The notes: generated from the letters alone by a model not told the origin. DNA of 49,588 bases from Nostoc sp. LEGE 06077 (GCF_015207705.1 NZ_JADEWI010000049.1:1-49588); one strand, 5' to 3'; positions 23,661-31,798 are shown, numbered from the stretch's first letter. Made by a program: numbers and translations.

Positions 23661-23700
23661 GTAGGTAGGTAAAAGTAGGTTTAGGTAGGTTCAAGTAGCA
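23661..23700 (+). promoter_or_regulatory. four 10-bp-phased GTAGGT motifs
   Basis: Four consecutive 10-base units read GTAGGTAGGT, AAAAGTAGGT, TTAGGTAGGT and TCAAGTAGCA. The common GTAGGT core recurs every 10 bp, that is once per helical turn. The array lies between divergent genes, about 135 bases upstream of the ATPase start codon. It could be a cooperative operator. Confidence 0.55.
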
Positions 23701-23701
23701 T

Positions 23702-23733
23702 GATATCCCTTACTTCTTAAAGAAGTCGGGCAT
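23702..23733. promoter_or_regulatory. imperfect palindrome next to the GTAGGT array
   Basis: The core ACTTCTT-A-AAGAAGT (23712-23726) is a perfect 7-bp inverted repeat extended imperfectly on both sides (GATATCCC / GGGCATC). It resembles degraded copies of the common AAGAAGTCGGG hairpin that also follows the gene at 35835. Confidence 0.4.
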
Positions 23734-23835
23734 CTTTGACACCACGATTGATTTAAGATTGACTAAGATTTGTTGTGTAAAAATATCTTCAGTTTTGGTG
23801 TAGTATGAGTAACTACCAGTCATTTGCTGCAACTA

Positions 23836-24849
23836 ATGAACGGAGAAGACGCATTTGATTTGATTGATCGCCTTGTTGCTGCCAACGAAAGGGCTGGTCT
23901 GAGTGATTATGAAAAAGCCGTGTTTCTAGGAATCTGGCAAGGGAAGACTTACCCTGTCATTGCTGAAAAAATCTCTTTGACGGAACAATACGTAAAAGAA
24001 ATAGCCAATAATAAATTATTTAATAAAATTTCTAAACTTTCTCAAGAAAACATCAAAGTTCAGAAACATAACTTTAAATCTTCAGTAGAGAAAATATATA
24101 ACCAGCAATCTACACAAATTATAAATATTCTACCATCAACCTTAGAACTGACTAACCCTTTTATTCCCCAACAAGTGAGAGTAGAAGATGCAAATTTATT
24201 TTTCGGCAGGAAGCAGGAAATACAACGGATATTTGAATTGTTTAACAGTGGGAGTAGTGTAGTTATAGTAGGGGAAGAAGGAATTGGGAAATCTTCTCTG
24301 TTATGGGCGATTTGTCAGCAGGCAGAAAATCAGCTTCAGCGTCAGTCAGCATTTTTAGATTTGAATTGTGTTAATGATGAAGAAGAATTTTATCAAGCTT
24401 TATGCCATGAGATAGGTATCCCTGAAAGTAAGGGTTATATGCTGAATCGCAATTTAAAAGATAAACGAGTGCTGCTGGCTATAGATAATGTGGGTAAGTT
24501 GACTTGGCAAGGGTTTACTCGCCAAGTGCGAGATTATTTGCGGGGTTTAGCTGAGGGTAGTAATTTGCGGTTGGCTTTAGCTGCAACTGAACCTTTAGAT
24601 CAGCTATTTAACGATAGTCAAGATAATGGTAAAACATCGCCATTAGCAGGTATTTGCCAAGAGGAAAATATTAAGCTGTGGGATGAAACCAGCATCCGTG
24701 ATTTGATTACCAGTCGTCTAGCAATGACTTCAGTCAGGTTTACGGAGGAAGAAATCATACAACTGATTCAACAAAGTGGTGGACATCCTCGCAAACTGAT
24801 GCAGTTGTGTTATCAAACTTACTCGCGTTATTTGGCAGGTGCGAGATGA
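23836..24849 (+). CDS. vMAP-type HTH domain fused to a STAND-like AAA ATPase
   Basis: The start is placed at ATG 23836 (MNGEDAFDLIDRL); a TTG at 23824 is also in frame. Residues about 1-85 match the N-terminal HTH domain of vWA-MoxR-associated proteins (vMAP): AFDLIDRLVAANERAGLSDY, then EKAVFLGIWQGKTYPVIAEKISLTEQYVKEI. A linker leads to an ATPase domain with FFGRKQEIQRIF, Walker A VVIVGEEGIGKSSLLWAI (near residues 149-166), Walker B KRVLLAIDNVGKL (near 217), and a C-terminal GGHPRKLMQLCY block. Such HTH-ATPase proteins are common in cyanobacterial signalling and conflict loci with variable effectors. Here the partner could be the membrane ATPase gene downstream, 208 bases away across a repeat-rich gap. 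No vWA, caspase or TIR domain is attached. Confidence 0.75.
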   Translation: MNGEDAFDLIDRLVAANERAGLSDYEKAVFLGIWQGKTYPVIAEKISLTEQYVKEIANNKLFNKISKLSQENIKVQKHNFKSSVEKIYNQQSTQIINILPSTLELTNPFIPQQVRVEDANLFFGRKQEIQRIFELFNSGSSVVIVGEEGIGKSSLLWAICQQAENQLQRQSAFLDLNCVNDEEEFYQALCHEIGIPESKGYMLNRNLKDKRVLLAIDNVGKLTWQGFTRQVRDYLRGLAEGSNLRLALAATEPLDQLFNDSQDNGKTSPLAGICQEENIKLWDETSIRDLITSRLAMTSVRFTEEEIIQLIQQSGGHPRKLMQLCYQTYSRYLAGAR

Positions 24850-25057
24850 AAGGTAGTATTTTGTCTTCTTCCCTACCTCGAATTACCCCTCTCTACGGTG
24901 TATACACAAGTAAAATTACCCCCCTTCATCCCCCCTTTCCAAGGGGGGAAATAAGAAAATATAGTTCCCTCCCATTTATAAGGGGAGGGTTAGGGAGGGG
25001 TAAAGTTTCGCTTATAGGGAAGTTAGGTCTGTTACAGATAAAGGTGGAGGCTGAATC
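24850..25057. repeat. repeat-filled gap between the two ATPase genes
   Basis: The gap contains a perfect palindrome GTGTATACAC (around 24899-24908), a C-rich/G-rich hairpin CCCCCTTTCC / GGGGGG (near 24930-24950), and a second pair of C-rich then GGGAGGG blocks to about 25002. No gene is seen. The following start codon has GGTGGAGG upstream. Confidence 0.6.
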
Positions 25058-27622
25058 ATGACATCTCCTGTACCTCGCCTCAACTTAGCACCAAAATTGA
25101 AGCGACCCCTTTCACTGTGGAACCCCTTAGATTATCTACACCTGTTGTATTGGGTGTTTTTCTTTCCCCAGGCTTTGCGGTGGTATGTGGATAAGTTTGG
25201 GGGTGGGTATATTGCTGAAAAAGAAATGAACTGGCGAAAGGGATTGGAATTCTTGCGGAAAAATCCTATCCAGCGTCAATTGCTTTTGCAAGGATTGGTA
25301 TTGACAATTGTAACTCCTGTGGTTGTGGGGCTAATTTTGCAGGCGCTTAACTTTCGCGTTGATTGGTTCGGTGTGGCGGGAGGTGTGGCGGTAGCCTTGG
25401 CGGTAAGTTTTGCGGGAGGCTTTGCGGAAGGCGTGGCGTTTGGCTTGGCGTTTGGCTTGGCGTTTGGCTTGGTGGGAGGCGTGGCGTTTGGCGTGGCGCT
25501 TGGCGTGGTGGGAGGCGTGGCAGCAGCCTTGGCCGGAGGCGTGGCAGCAGCCTTGGCCGGAGATGGGGCTAAAGCCTTGATAGGAATAGCGTTAGGTGTA
25601 ACGGCAAACTTGGCGTTTGACGTGGTGGGAGGCTTAGTGGGAGGCTTGGCGGTAAGCTTAGCAATTATGCGTCCAGAAAATTGGTTAATTGGCTTACTGT
25701 TCAACCTGCAAAGCATCCAAAGTAGTTACTTACTCCCACGTATTAGTCCAATTCCTCTGCCGAATCTGAATAGGCGCTTGCAAAATTGGCTGCAACAAGA
25801 TTGGGAAACAGGTTTATATAATACTAATCAATTGTTAGCATATACACTGCAATTTATTCCTGTTATTCAAGCAGTTAATAAAGTACTTGCCACAACTCCA
25901 TCAGAGCAAATTATTTGGCGTGTTTCTCGGTTGGCTGAATCTCCTTTTGACTGGAATATAGTACGTTTTGCTTCAAATTATTTAAAGGTAAGCTTAAAAT
26001 CACGATTTATAGGTAGTTTTTCAATTTCTCTTCGCTTAAATACACCTGTTCGTACAGCTGCGGCTGGTTTTTGGTATCTCCATAAACAAAAACCAGAAGA
26101 AGCACAGGAGGCTTTTACTGAAGTACGTTCTTTGCTTTATGGGGAGGAAATGTACATTCTTGCCCAAACTTTGGCAATATTTCAAAATGCACAAGAAGTA
26201 ATTACTATTGCTAATCTGCAAATACCAGCTTTTCCACAAGAACCAGTTTTACTCCCAAACACCTGGAAAGTTCTTACCTCTCTAAGTCGCGTAATAGAAG
26301 ATATCCAATTTGTTAACAAAAGTGTATCTCGTTCAGCACGGTCTTTCGCTCTTAACCGTGCTTTAGGTGAACTTATAAACATTCTAAATAAAGCCGATAA
26401 CTTACCACAAGCCGAGCGCGGCTTAATTATAGATATTGCTCAAACTTGGCAAGAAAGCCTATTAAAAATCGCTGGCGAAGTCGGGGAAATTTCCATTACC
26501 AAGCCTGTAAATAATCCATATATCATAGGCGACCCAGTGCAAGGTAATCTCTTTGTTGGGCGGGACGATATCATCAGACAACTAGAAGAACTCTGGGTGA
26601 TGGGTAATCAACTCCAGTCTGTAGTTCTTTATGGTCACAGACGCATGGGTAAAACTTCAATTTTGCTGAATGCATCTCAATGTTTAGGTTCAGGCATCCA
26701 GTTAGCTTACGTCAACCTGCTGCGGTTGGGAAATGTACCCCAAGGTGTGGGTGAGGTGCTAATAGCAATTAGTGATGAAATTGCTCAAACAGTGAAACTT
26801 CCGTCACCAAATGATGCAGATTTATTGAATCTTCCCTATAGAACTTTTGAACGTTATTTAAAACAGGTAGAAACAAATTTAGAAACCGGGTTAATTATTG
26901 CCTTAGACGAATTTGAAAAAATTGAGGAACTTATCGAAGCCGGAAAAATACCTCCAGATTTTATGGGTTATTTGCGGGGGTTGGTGCAAATGAGTTCTAA
27001 AATTGCTTTTGCTTTTGCTGGCTTGCACACTTTAGAAGAAATGACCTCAGATTACTTTCAACCTTTTTTCGCCAGCATTATTCCTATTCATGTCAATTTT
27101 CAAGAATATGCAGCTACTCGCCAAATTTTAGCTAACCCAGATGAAGATTTTCTCCTTGACTACACCCCAGAAGCTTTAGACGAAATTTATGCTTTAACTC
27201 ATGGTCAACCATATTTAGTGCAACTGGTGGGATTTTATTTAGTGCGGCGCTACAATGACCAAGTATTTGAGCAAGGACGATCGCGTGACCCTGTTTTTAC
27301 AATTGAAGATGTAGAAGCTGTGATTAATGACCCTGAGTTTTTCCAGCGCGGACGCTACTATTTTGATGGGGTTTGGGGTCAAGCGGCACAAGATGTTGAG
27401 GGTCAGCAGGATATATTAAGGGTACTTGCACCTCATGTAGAAGGGTTAAGTTTTGATATCTTAGCTCAGTCTACAGATATGAACGGTCATAGTTTACAGG
27501 CAGCGTTAGATACTTTAAAACGTCATGATGTAGTTGCAGAAACTGAGGGAAGTTGGCGAATTATAGTAGAACTATTACGTCGTTCCGTTGTGCAATGGAG
27601 AATAGGAGACTCGAACCCCTGA
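25058..27622 (+). CDS. membrane STAND-like ATPase with Gly/Ala-rich repeat membrane region
   Basis: The 854-residue protein has three parts. (1) A membrane part, residues about 10-215: an aromatic helix near YLHLLYWVFFFPQALRWY, then LLLQGLVLTIVTPVVVGLIL, then a long array of Gly/Ala/Val/Phe units (GVAFGLAFGLAFGLVGGVAF; GGVAAALAGG twice) encoded by tandem DNA repeats. (2) A helical region, about 220-485. (3) A C-terminal P-loop ATPase, about 490-750: LFVGRDDIIRQLEELW, Walker A VVLYGHRRMGKTSIL, Walker B GLIIALDEFEKIEEL, then a winged-helix-like tail ending LLRRSVVQWRIGDSNP. The last nine codons overlap a tRNA-Ala gene in antisense. The architecture suggests a signalling ATPase linked to a membrane pore or sensor; the function is unknown. 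Confidence 0.75.
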   Translation: MTSPVPRLNLAPKLKRPLSLWNPLDYLHLLYWVFFFPQALRWYVDKFGGGYIAEKEMNWRKGLEFLRKNPIQRQLLLQGLVLTIVTPVVVGLILQALNFRVDWFGVAGGVAVALAVSFAGGFAEGVAFGLAFGLAFGLVGGVAFGVALGVVGGVAAALAGGVAAALAGDGAKALIGIALGVTANLAFDVVGGLVGGLAVSLAIMRPENWLIGLLFNLQSIQSSYLLPRISPIPLPNLNRRLQNWLQQDWETGLYNTNQLLAYTLQFIPVIQAVNKVLATTPSEQIIWRVSRLAESPFDWNIVRFASNYLKVSLKSRFIGSFSISLRLNTPVRTAAAGFWYLHKQKPEEAQEAFTEVRSLLYGEEMYILAQTLAIFQNAQEVITIANLQIPAFPQEPVLLPNTWKVLTSLSRVIEDIQFVNKSVSRSARSFALNRALGELINILNKADNLPQAERGLIIDIAQTWQESLLKIAGEVGEISITKPVNNPYIIGDPVQGNLFVGRDDIIRQLEELWVMGNQLQSVVLYGHRRMGKTSILLNASQCLGSGIQLAYVNLLRLGNVPQGVGEVLIAISDEIAQTVKLPSPNDADLLNLPYRTFERYLKQVETNLETGLIIALDEFEKIEELIEAGKIPPDFMGYLRGLVQMSSKIAFAFAGLHTLEEMTSDYFQPFFASIIPIHVNFQEYAATRQILANPDEDFLLDYTPEALDEIYALTHGQPYLVQLVGFYLVRRYNDQVFEQGRSRDPVFTIEDVEAVINDPEFFQRGRYYFDGVWGQAAQDVEGQQDILRVLAPHVEGLSFDILAQSTDMNGHSLQAALDTLKRHDVVAETEGSWRIIVELLRRSVVQWRIGDSNP
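25360..25670. repeat. coding minisatellite in the membrane ATPase gene
   Basis: Units such as GGCTTGGCGTTT (12 bp, three in a row near 25440-25475) and GGAGGCGTGGCAGCAGCCTTGGCC-type units (24 bp, two perfect copies, 25511-25534 and 25535-25558) build the Gly/Ala array. The unit lengths are multiples of three, so changes in copy number keep the frame. Confidence 0.85.
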
Positions 27623-27668
27623 CCTCTGCGGTGCGATCGCAGCACTCTACCAACTGAGCTAATTCCCC
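27596..27668 (-). tRNA. tRNA-Ala, anticodon CGC
   Basis: The reverse strand folds into a complete 73-nt cloverleaf. The acceptor GGGGAAT pairs with ATTCTCC with a G3-U70 wobble, the alanine identity element. The D stem is GCTC/GAGT, the anticodon stem CTGCG/CGCAG with loop ATCGCAC, and the T arm AGGGG-TTCGAGT-CTCCT. No CCA is encoded. The anticodon stem and loop contain a HIP1 octamer GCGATCGC. The 3' end overlaps the last 27 bases of the ATPase gene on the other strand. Confidence 0.95.
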
Positions 27669-27755
27669 TTAAAATAGTGCTGAGTGCTGAGTTGTATGTG
27701 CTGAGTTAAGAAACTTACTAGCAATTCAATCAACGCTCTGCCATCATCTGACATT

Positions 27756-28484
27756 CTAACATTCACTTACGCTGGGCTGCGGTTCTCTGCCAGAAAATAC
27801 ATTCTGCACTCGATCTAATTCTAAATCGGTCAGATAATCCACCGTCCAGTTACAACAACGCTGAAGCATATGAAAGGGATAGGTATTCGCTACACCCACA
27901 ACTTTCATCTGTGCTAGTTTGGCTGCTTGGATACCTGCGGGGGTATCTTCAATGGCTAAACATTCTGACGGTTGCAGATTTAATTCGGGATATTGTTGGT
28001 TTAAGCGTTCGACTGCTAAAAGATAACCATCCGGTTGGGGTTTACTGGTGGTGATGTCGTCACCGGCAATGATAACTTTAAAGTATTCTGTGAGTTTGGT
28101 GCGCTTGAGTACCAATTCAATTTCTTTGCGGAGTGCGCCACTGACTAAGCCTAAATTGATATTTTGGGAACGAACCTGATAGATTAAATCTTCTACACCT
28201 GGATATATTGGCAGTTTCTCTAATTTTTCCAGTTCCAGCACATAAGCTTCAGCTTTGCGGTTAAGTAGCTGATTGAGATAATCTTCTTTTCCTACTCTAC
28301 CGCGATTTGCCAGCAGTTCTTGAAAACAAGCGCGATCGCTCCTTCCTAGAGAATTCTGTCGTTCTTGGGGTTTTTGGGGTTGGAGATTCTCTTGAATGAG
28401 AATCTCATCTATTAATTGCAGGTGAATTCGCTCATCGTTGATGATGACACCATTAAAATCAAACAGAATTGCCTTTAAACTCAT
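27756..28484 (-). CDS. HAD-superfamily hydrolase (subfamily IA, beta-phosphoglucomutase-like)
   Basis: The 242-residue protein has the HAD IA layout: motif I ILFDFNGVIIN (residues 6-16), a helical cap from about 18 to 95, motif II GLVSGAL near 112, motif III Lys in TTSKPQPDGY near 147, and motif IV CLAIEDTPAGIQAA near 175. Such enzymes dephosphorylate or isomerise sugar phosphates. The second motif I aspartate (DxD) is Asn here (DFN), which removes the usual general acid-base and may change activity. It overlaps the methyltransferase gene by 4 bases and is translated after it. Confidence 0.82.
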   Translation of the reverse strand: MSLKAILFDFNGVIINDERIHLQLIDEILIQENLQPQKPQERQNSLGRSDRACFQELLANRGRVGKEDYLNQLLNRKAEAYVLELEKLEKLPIYPGVEDLIYQVRSQNINLGLVSGALRKEIELVLKRTKLTEYFKVIIAGDDITTSKPQPDGYLLAVERLNQQYPELNLQPSECLAIEDTPAGIQAAKLAQMKVVGVANTYPFHMLQRCCNWTVDYLTDLELDRVQNVFSGREPQPSVSEC

Positions 28485-29383
28485 GCTGTTATGCCAAAAA
28501 CTGGAGATCCTAAACCCTCCAAATCATTATTATCTATTGTGCTGTCTATTGATCTCTGACTTGTGGCTTGTACCGATGAACCTGTAATAAGAGTTGGTTT
28601 TATCCCACTACTTACCTGATGTATCCACCAAATATCTTCGGTGCGTACTGCTTGAAAACCCGCCGCACCCATGCGCGCGTCTAGACTGTCAGCAGCATAC
28701 TCATAAATATACGGTTCCTCAAAGATATTATTCAGCCAATCTAACTGGCGCAGGGTTTTTTGATTGCCATCTAATATTAAAACCTGTCCACCAGCTACTA
28801 ATAAGCGAAAGCTCTCTTGTAAAATTGCTTGAGTAACTGCACTAGGTGTTTCGTGAAATAGCAGAGACGCTGTGACTAAATCAAAAGAAGCATCAGGGAA
28901 ATGAGTTTGCGCTGCGTTTCCATGTCGCCAAAGAATATTTAAATTCGCTGTTATCGTTTTATCTTCTGCTCTAACCAGCATATATGGTGATAGATCCAAA
29001 CCAATCACTTCTGCTTGGGGGAAAGCCTGCTTTAACATCAAAGTGGTGGAACCCGTACCACAACCTAAATCAAGTATGCGCCGTGGTTGAACTTTTACCG
29101 CATTGATCAACCCTTGACGCACCCAAGTTTCATTCGGTGGTAGGACGTATTCCGTAATTGGGTCGTAACTCACCGCCGCACTAGAATTGAGATATCCGCC
29201 TTTGATACCGTGAAAATTTTGCTTGTAGTACGCAGGAATTGTCACATTGGCAGAACTGAGACGACTAATCTCTCTTTCCCAATCAATACTTAAAGCATAC
29301 TGTTTTAGTTTCTCCTCATCAATCAAAAAACTGACTACTGGAGATAGAAAACGCGCCCAGATTGTATCTTGACCTGATGCCAT
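28481..29383 (-). CDS. class I SAM-dependent methyltransferase
   Basis: The 300-residue protein has a Rossmann methyltransferase core. Motif I is RILDLGCGTGSTTLMLKQAF (near residue 98), then VIGLDLSPYMLVRAED near 125, and FDLVTASLLFHETPSAV near 160. This last is followed by the usual ILQESFRLLVAGGQVLILDG. An N-terminal segment of about 90 residues (AYYKQNFHGIKGGYLNSSAAVSYD) precedes the core and resembles ubiquinone/menaquinone-biosynthesis-type relatives. The substrate is unknown. The stop and start with the HAD gene overlap (ATGA), so the two proteins are likely co-produced. Confidence 0.82.
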   Translation of the reverse strand: MASGQDTIWARFLSPVVSFLIDEEKLKQYALSIDWEREISRLSSANVTIPAYYKQNFHGIKGGYLNSSAAVSYDPITEYVLPPNETWVRQGLINAVKVQPRRILDLGCGTGSTTLMLKQAFPQAEVIGLDLSPYMLVRAEDKTITANLNILWRHGNAAQTHFPDASFDLVTASLLFHETPSAVTQAILQESFRLLVAGGQVLILDGNQKTLRQLDWLNNIFEEPYIYEYAADSLDARMGAAGFQAVRTEDIWWIHQVSSGIKPTLITGSSVQATSQRSIDSTIDNNDLEGLGSPVFGITA

Positions 29384-29792
29384 AAAATCAATTCTGACTT
29401 GATAAATTAGTATTTTTATTTACAAATTTTAATACATCTCGCCAAAATCTGCTTTTCCTCCCAGCCGTGAGGATTGACACGTAGCATTCTTTCATATTAC
29501 AACTGTATTACAAGTAAAATCATGCAAGCCATCAGCAGAACCTAATGCAAAACTTGATTTAAATCAGTCGGTGGAAAGAAATAGAACTTAGTTATACCAA
29601 ATCTCTGTCAGCTTGCACTAAATAATTATTTTTGTCTTCCTTGGCGTGCTTGGCGGTGCGTAAAAAAATTAAGTGCATCTTTATAGAGAATTGGTATTAA
29701 GCAATACAAATATGTCTCAAAACCTGACAAATGACTAATAACTACTATCATGCAAATTATCACTACAGAACATATCTAAATATCAAAAAAAT
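29384..29792. other. 409-bp divergent gap with a MITE-like repeat
   Basis: The gap separates divergent methyltransferase and rtcB genes and holds both promoters. Within it, 29591-29690 is a copy of an element repeated at 47660-47769. The rest is AT-rich with no recognised gene. Confidence 0.5.
29591..29690. mobile_element. MITE-like interspersed element, copy 1
   Basis: The copy begins TTATACCAAATCTCTG and ends AGAGAATTGGTATTAA just beyond the listed end, so the ends form imperfect inverted repeats. The middle includes CTTGCACTAAATAATTA and AAAAAAATTAAGTGCATC. The same order is found in the copy at 47660-47769. Confidence 0.7.
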
Positions 29793-30974
29793 ATGCCCTA
29801 CGAAAATTTAGAAATTAATACACCAGCACCCGTTTTATCTTGGGCAAATCATCCTTTAGGCAGTGATGAAACCAAGATGGCTAAAAACGTGGCATCTCTA
29901 CCATTTGTCTTTAAACACGTAGCATTAATGCCAGATGTGCATTTAGGTAAAGGTGCTTTAGTTGGCTCTGTAATTGCCACCAAAGATGCCATTATTCCTG
30001 CCGCTGTGGGCGTGGATATTGGTTGCGGTATGAGTGCCATTAAAATGCCATTCACAGGCGAAAAACTAGAAGGCAAACTCAAGAAAATTCGCTTAGAAAT
30101 TGAAGCTGCAATTCCTACAGGTTTCAACGAAAACAAGGAGATTGAAAAATCAGTTACTAACTGGCAACATTGGCATAATTTTCAATACTTGCATCCAGGT
30201 GTGCAGGATTTAGAAAATAAAGCGATGAAACAAATGGGTTCTCTCGGTGGCGGAAATCACTTTATTGAAGTGTGCCTCGATACAGAGAATCAAGTTTGGC
30301 TAATGTTACATTCTGGTTCACGTAACATTGGCAATAAATTAGCCCAATGCCATATTAGTACTGCTAAAGAATTAGCCAAGATGGCAGGTAATAACTTACC
30401 TGATCCTGATTTAGCTTACTTTATTGCTAGTACACCAGAATTTCAAGCGTACTGGAATGATTTGCAGTGGGCGCAAGACTATGCACGTTTCAACCGAGAT
30501 GTCATGATGGCGCGTTTTAAGCACATCATTGAAAAACATCTGGCGGGTGGAAAAGTGACTAAACCTTTATTACAGGTAAATTGCCATCATAATTACGCCG
30601 AAAAAGAAGTACATTTTGGCGAAGATGTGTATGTAACTCGTAAAGGTGCAGTCCGCGCTCAAACAGAAGATTATGGGATTATTCCTGGTTCAATGGGGGC
30701 AAAATCTTTCATTGTCAAAGGCAAAGGTAATGCCCAGAGTTTTTGTTCTTGCGCTCATGGTGCAGGCCGATTATTATCAAGAAATAAGGCAAAAAATGTC
30801 TATACACTTGATGATTTAATTGAGCAGACTAAAGGTATAGAATGCCGGAAAGATAATGATGTTTTAGATGAAATTCCCGGTGCTTATAAACCAATTGAGC
30901 AAGTAATGGAAAATCAATCTGATCTGGTGGAAGTTGTCGCCACACTCAAGCAAGTTGTTTGCGTGAAGGGTTAA
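29793..30974 (+). CDS. rtcB: RtcB-family RNA ligase
   Basis: RtcB joins RNA ends carrying 2',3'-cyclic phosphate or 3'-phosphate to 5'-OH ends, using GTP and manganese. The 393 residues are shorter than the E. coli type but carry its key blocks: MPDVHLGKGALVGSVIA near residue 47, AAVGVDIGCGMSAIK near residue 70 (metal-binding Asp and Cys), and LGGGNHFIEV near residue 152 (His). Further blocks are WLMLHSGSRNIGNKL near 170, QVNCHHNYAEKE near 262, and SFCSCAHGAGRLLSR near 318 with the His that accepts GMP. A terminator follows. The role in cyanobacteria is likely RNA repair. A tRNA gene lies 2 kb away but with no sign of a link. Confidence 0.9.
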   Translation: MPYENLEINTPAPVLSWANHPLGSDETKMAKNVASLPFVFKHVALMPDVHLGKGALVGSVIATKDAIIPAAVGVDIGCGMSAIKMPFTGEKLEGKLKKIRLEIEAAIPTGFNENKEIEKSVTNWQHWHNFQYLHPGVQDLENKAMKQMGSLGGGNHFIEVCLDTENQVWLMLHSGSRNIGNKLAQCHISTAKELAKMAGNNLPDPDLAYFIASTPEFQAYWNDLQWAQDYARFNRDVMMARFKHIIEKHLAGGKVTKPLLQVNCHHNYAEKEVHFGEDVYVTRKGAVRAQTEDYGIIPGSMGAKSFIVKGKGNAQSFCSCAHGAGRLLSRNKAKNVYTLDDLIEQTKGIECRKDNDVLDEIPGAYKPIEQVMENQSDLVEVVATLKQVVCVKG

Positions 30975-31041
30975 TTGAGGTAAAATTCAAGACTTAGACC
31001 CGAATTTTACTCAACTAGCTCGGCTGTACAAACAAAATCCA

Positions 31042-31064
31042 CCAAGCGCGTTGCGCTTGGTTTT
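31042..31064 (+). terminator. intrinsic terminator between rtcB and sfsA
   Basis: CCAAGCGC and GCGCTTGG form a perfect 8-bp stem with a 3-base loop followed by TTTT. It ends nine bases before the sfsA start codon, so sfsA either needs its own promoter upstream or is read by leakage. Confidence 0.8.
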
Positions 31065-31072
31065 GCAAAATA

Positions 31073-31798
31073 ATGCTTGATTGGCTTTATTGTTACCCTA
31101 CTCTCTACCCTGGTATTTTACTCAAGCGCTACAAGCGCTTTTTTGCTGATGTGCAACTGACTGATGGGGAAATAGTGACCGCACACTGTCCCAATACAGG
31201 GCCAATGACTGGAGTCTCAACCCTTGGGAGTCTGGTGCAGTTGTCTAAAAGTGAGAATCCTAAGCGTAAACTAGCTCATACACTAGAACTAATTCAAGTA
31301 CACGATAACGAACCAACTTGGGTTGGTGTCAATACAGCCTTACCTAATCGCATCGTCAAATTAGCTTTAGCACAATATTTATTCCCCGAATTAGGAAACT
31401 ACAGCCAAATTAAAGGTGAAGTGGTTTATGGCTTAAATAAAAAAAGTCGTGTAGATTTCTTGTTGACAGGTAGTGATGTAGAACGCTCAATATATTTAGA
31501 AGTAAAAAATACAACTTGGGCGCAAGGAACTTTAGCATTATTCCCCGACACAGAAACCACCAGAGGACAAAAGCATTTACGAGAATTAATGGCGCTGCTA
31601 CCTGCAACTCGTTCTGTCATGCTGTACTTTATCAACCGGGGTGATTGTACAGAGTTTGCCCCTGGTGATACTACAGATCCAGTATATGGTCAATTATTGC
31701 GGCAAGCGATCGCCCTTGGTTTAGAAGTATTGCCTTGTCGGTTTGATATCTCCCCCGAAGGTATTCGTTATTTAGGTTTGGCAAAGCTCATAATTTAA
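31073..31798 (+). CDS. sfsA: SfsA-family DNA/RNA nuclease (sugar fermentation stimulation protein homolog)
   Basis: The 241-residue protein is full length for SfsA. Motifs are the N-terminal KRYKRFFADVQLTDGEIVTAHCPNTGPMTG (an OB-like part) and the nuclease-like SRVDFLLTGS near residue 125, then YLEVKNTTWAQGTLALFPDTETTRGQKHLREL (a PD-(D/E)XK-type core with Glu and Lys). The E. coli protein was named for maltose metabolism; the biochemical role is now thought to be nucleic-acid cleavage. There is a terminator hairpin very close upstream. Confidence 0.9.
   Translation: MLDWLYCYPTLYPGILLKRYKRFFADVQLTDGEIVTAHCPNTGPMTGVSTLGSLVQLSKSENPKRKLAHTLELIQVHDNEPTWVGVNTALPNRIVKLALAQYLFPELGNYSQIKGEVVYGLNKKSRVDFLLTGSDVERSIYLEVKNTTWAQGTLALFPDTETTRGQKHLRELMALLPATRSVMLYFINRGDCTEFAPGDTTDPVYGQLLRQAIALGLEVLPCRFDISPEGIRYLGLAKLII

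Noticed and set aside
23661-23700. CRISPR array
   Set aside because: The repeated unit is only 6 bp with a 10-bp period; there are no spacers of suitable length and no cas genes.
25276-25716. Long reverse-strand frame opposite the Gly/Ala repeat (Lys/Pro/Thr/Ala-rich)
   Set aside because: It is a product of the repeat composition on the other strand, with no independent start context or domain.
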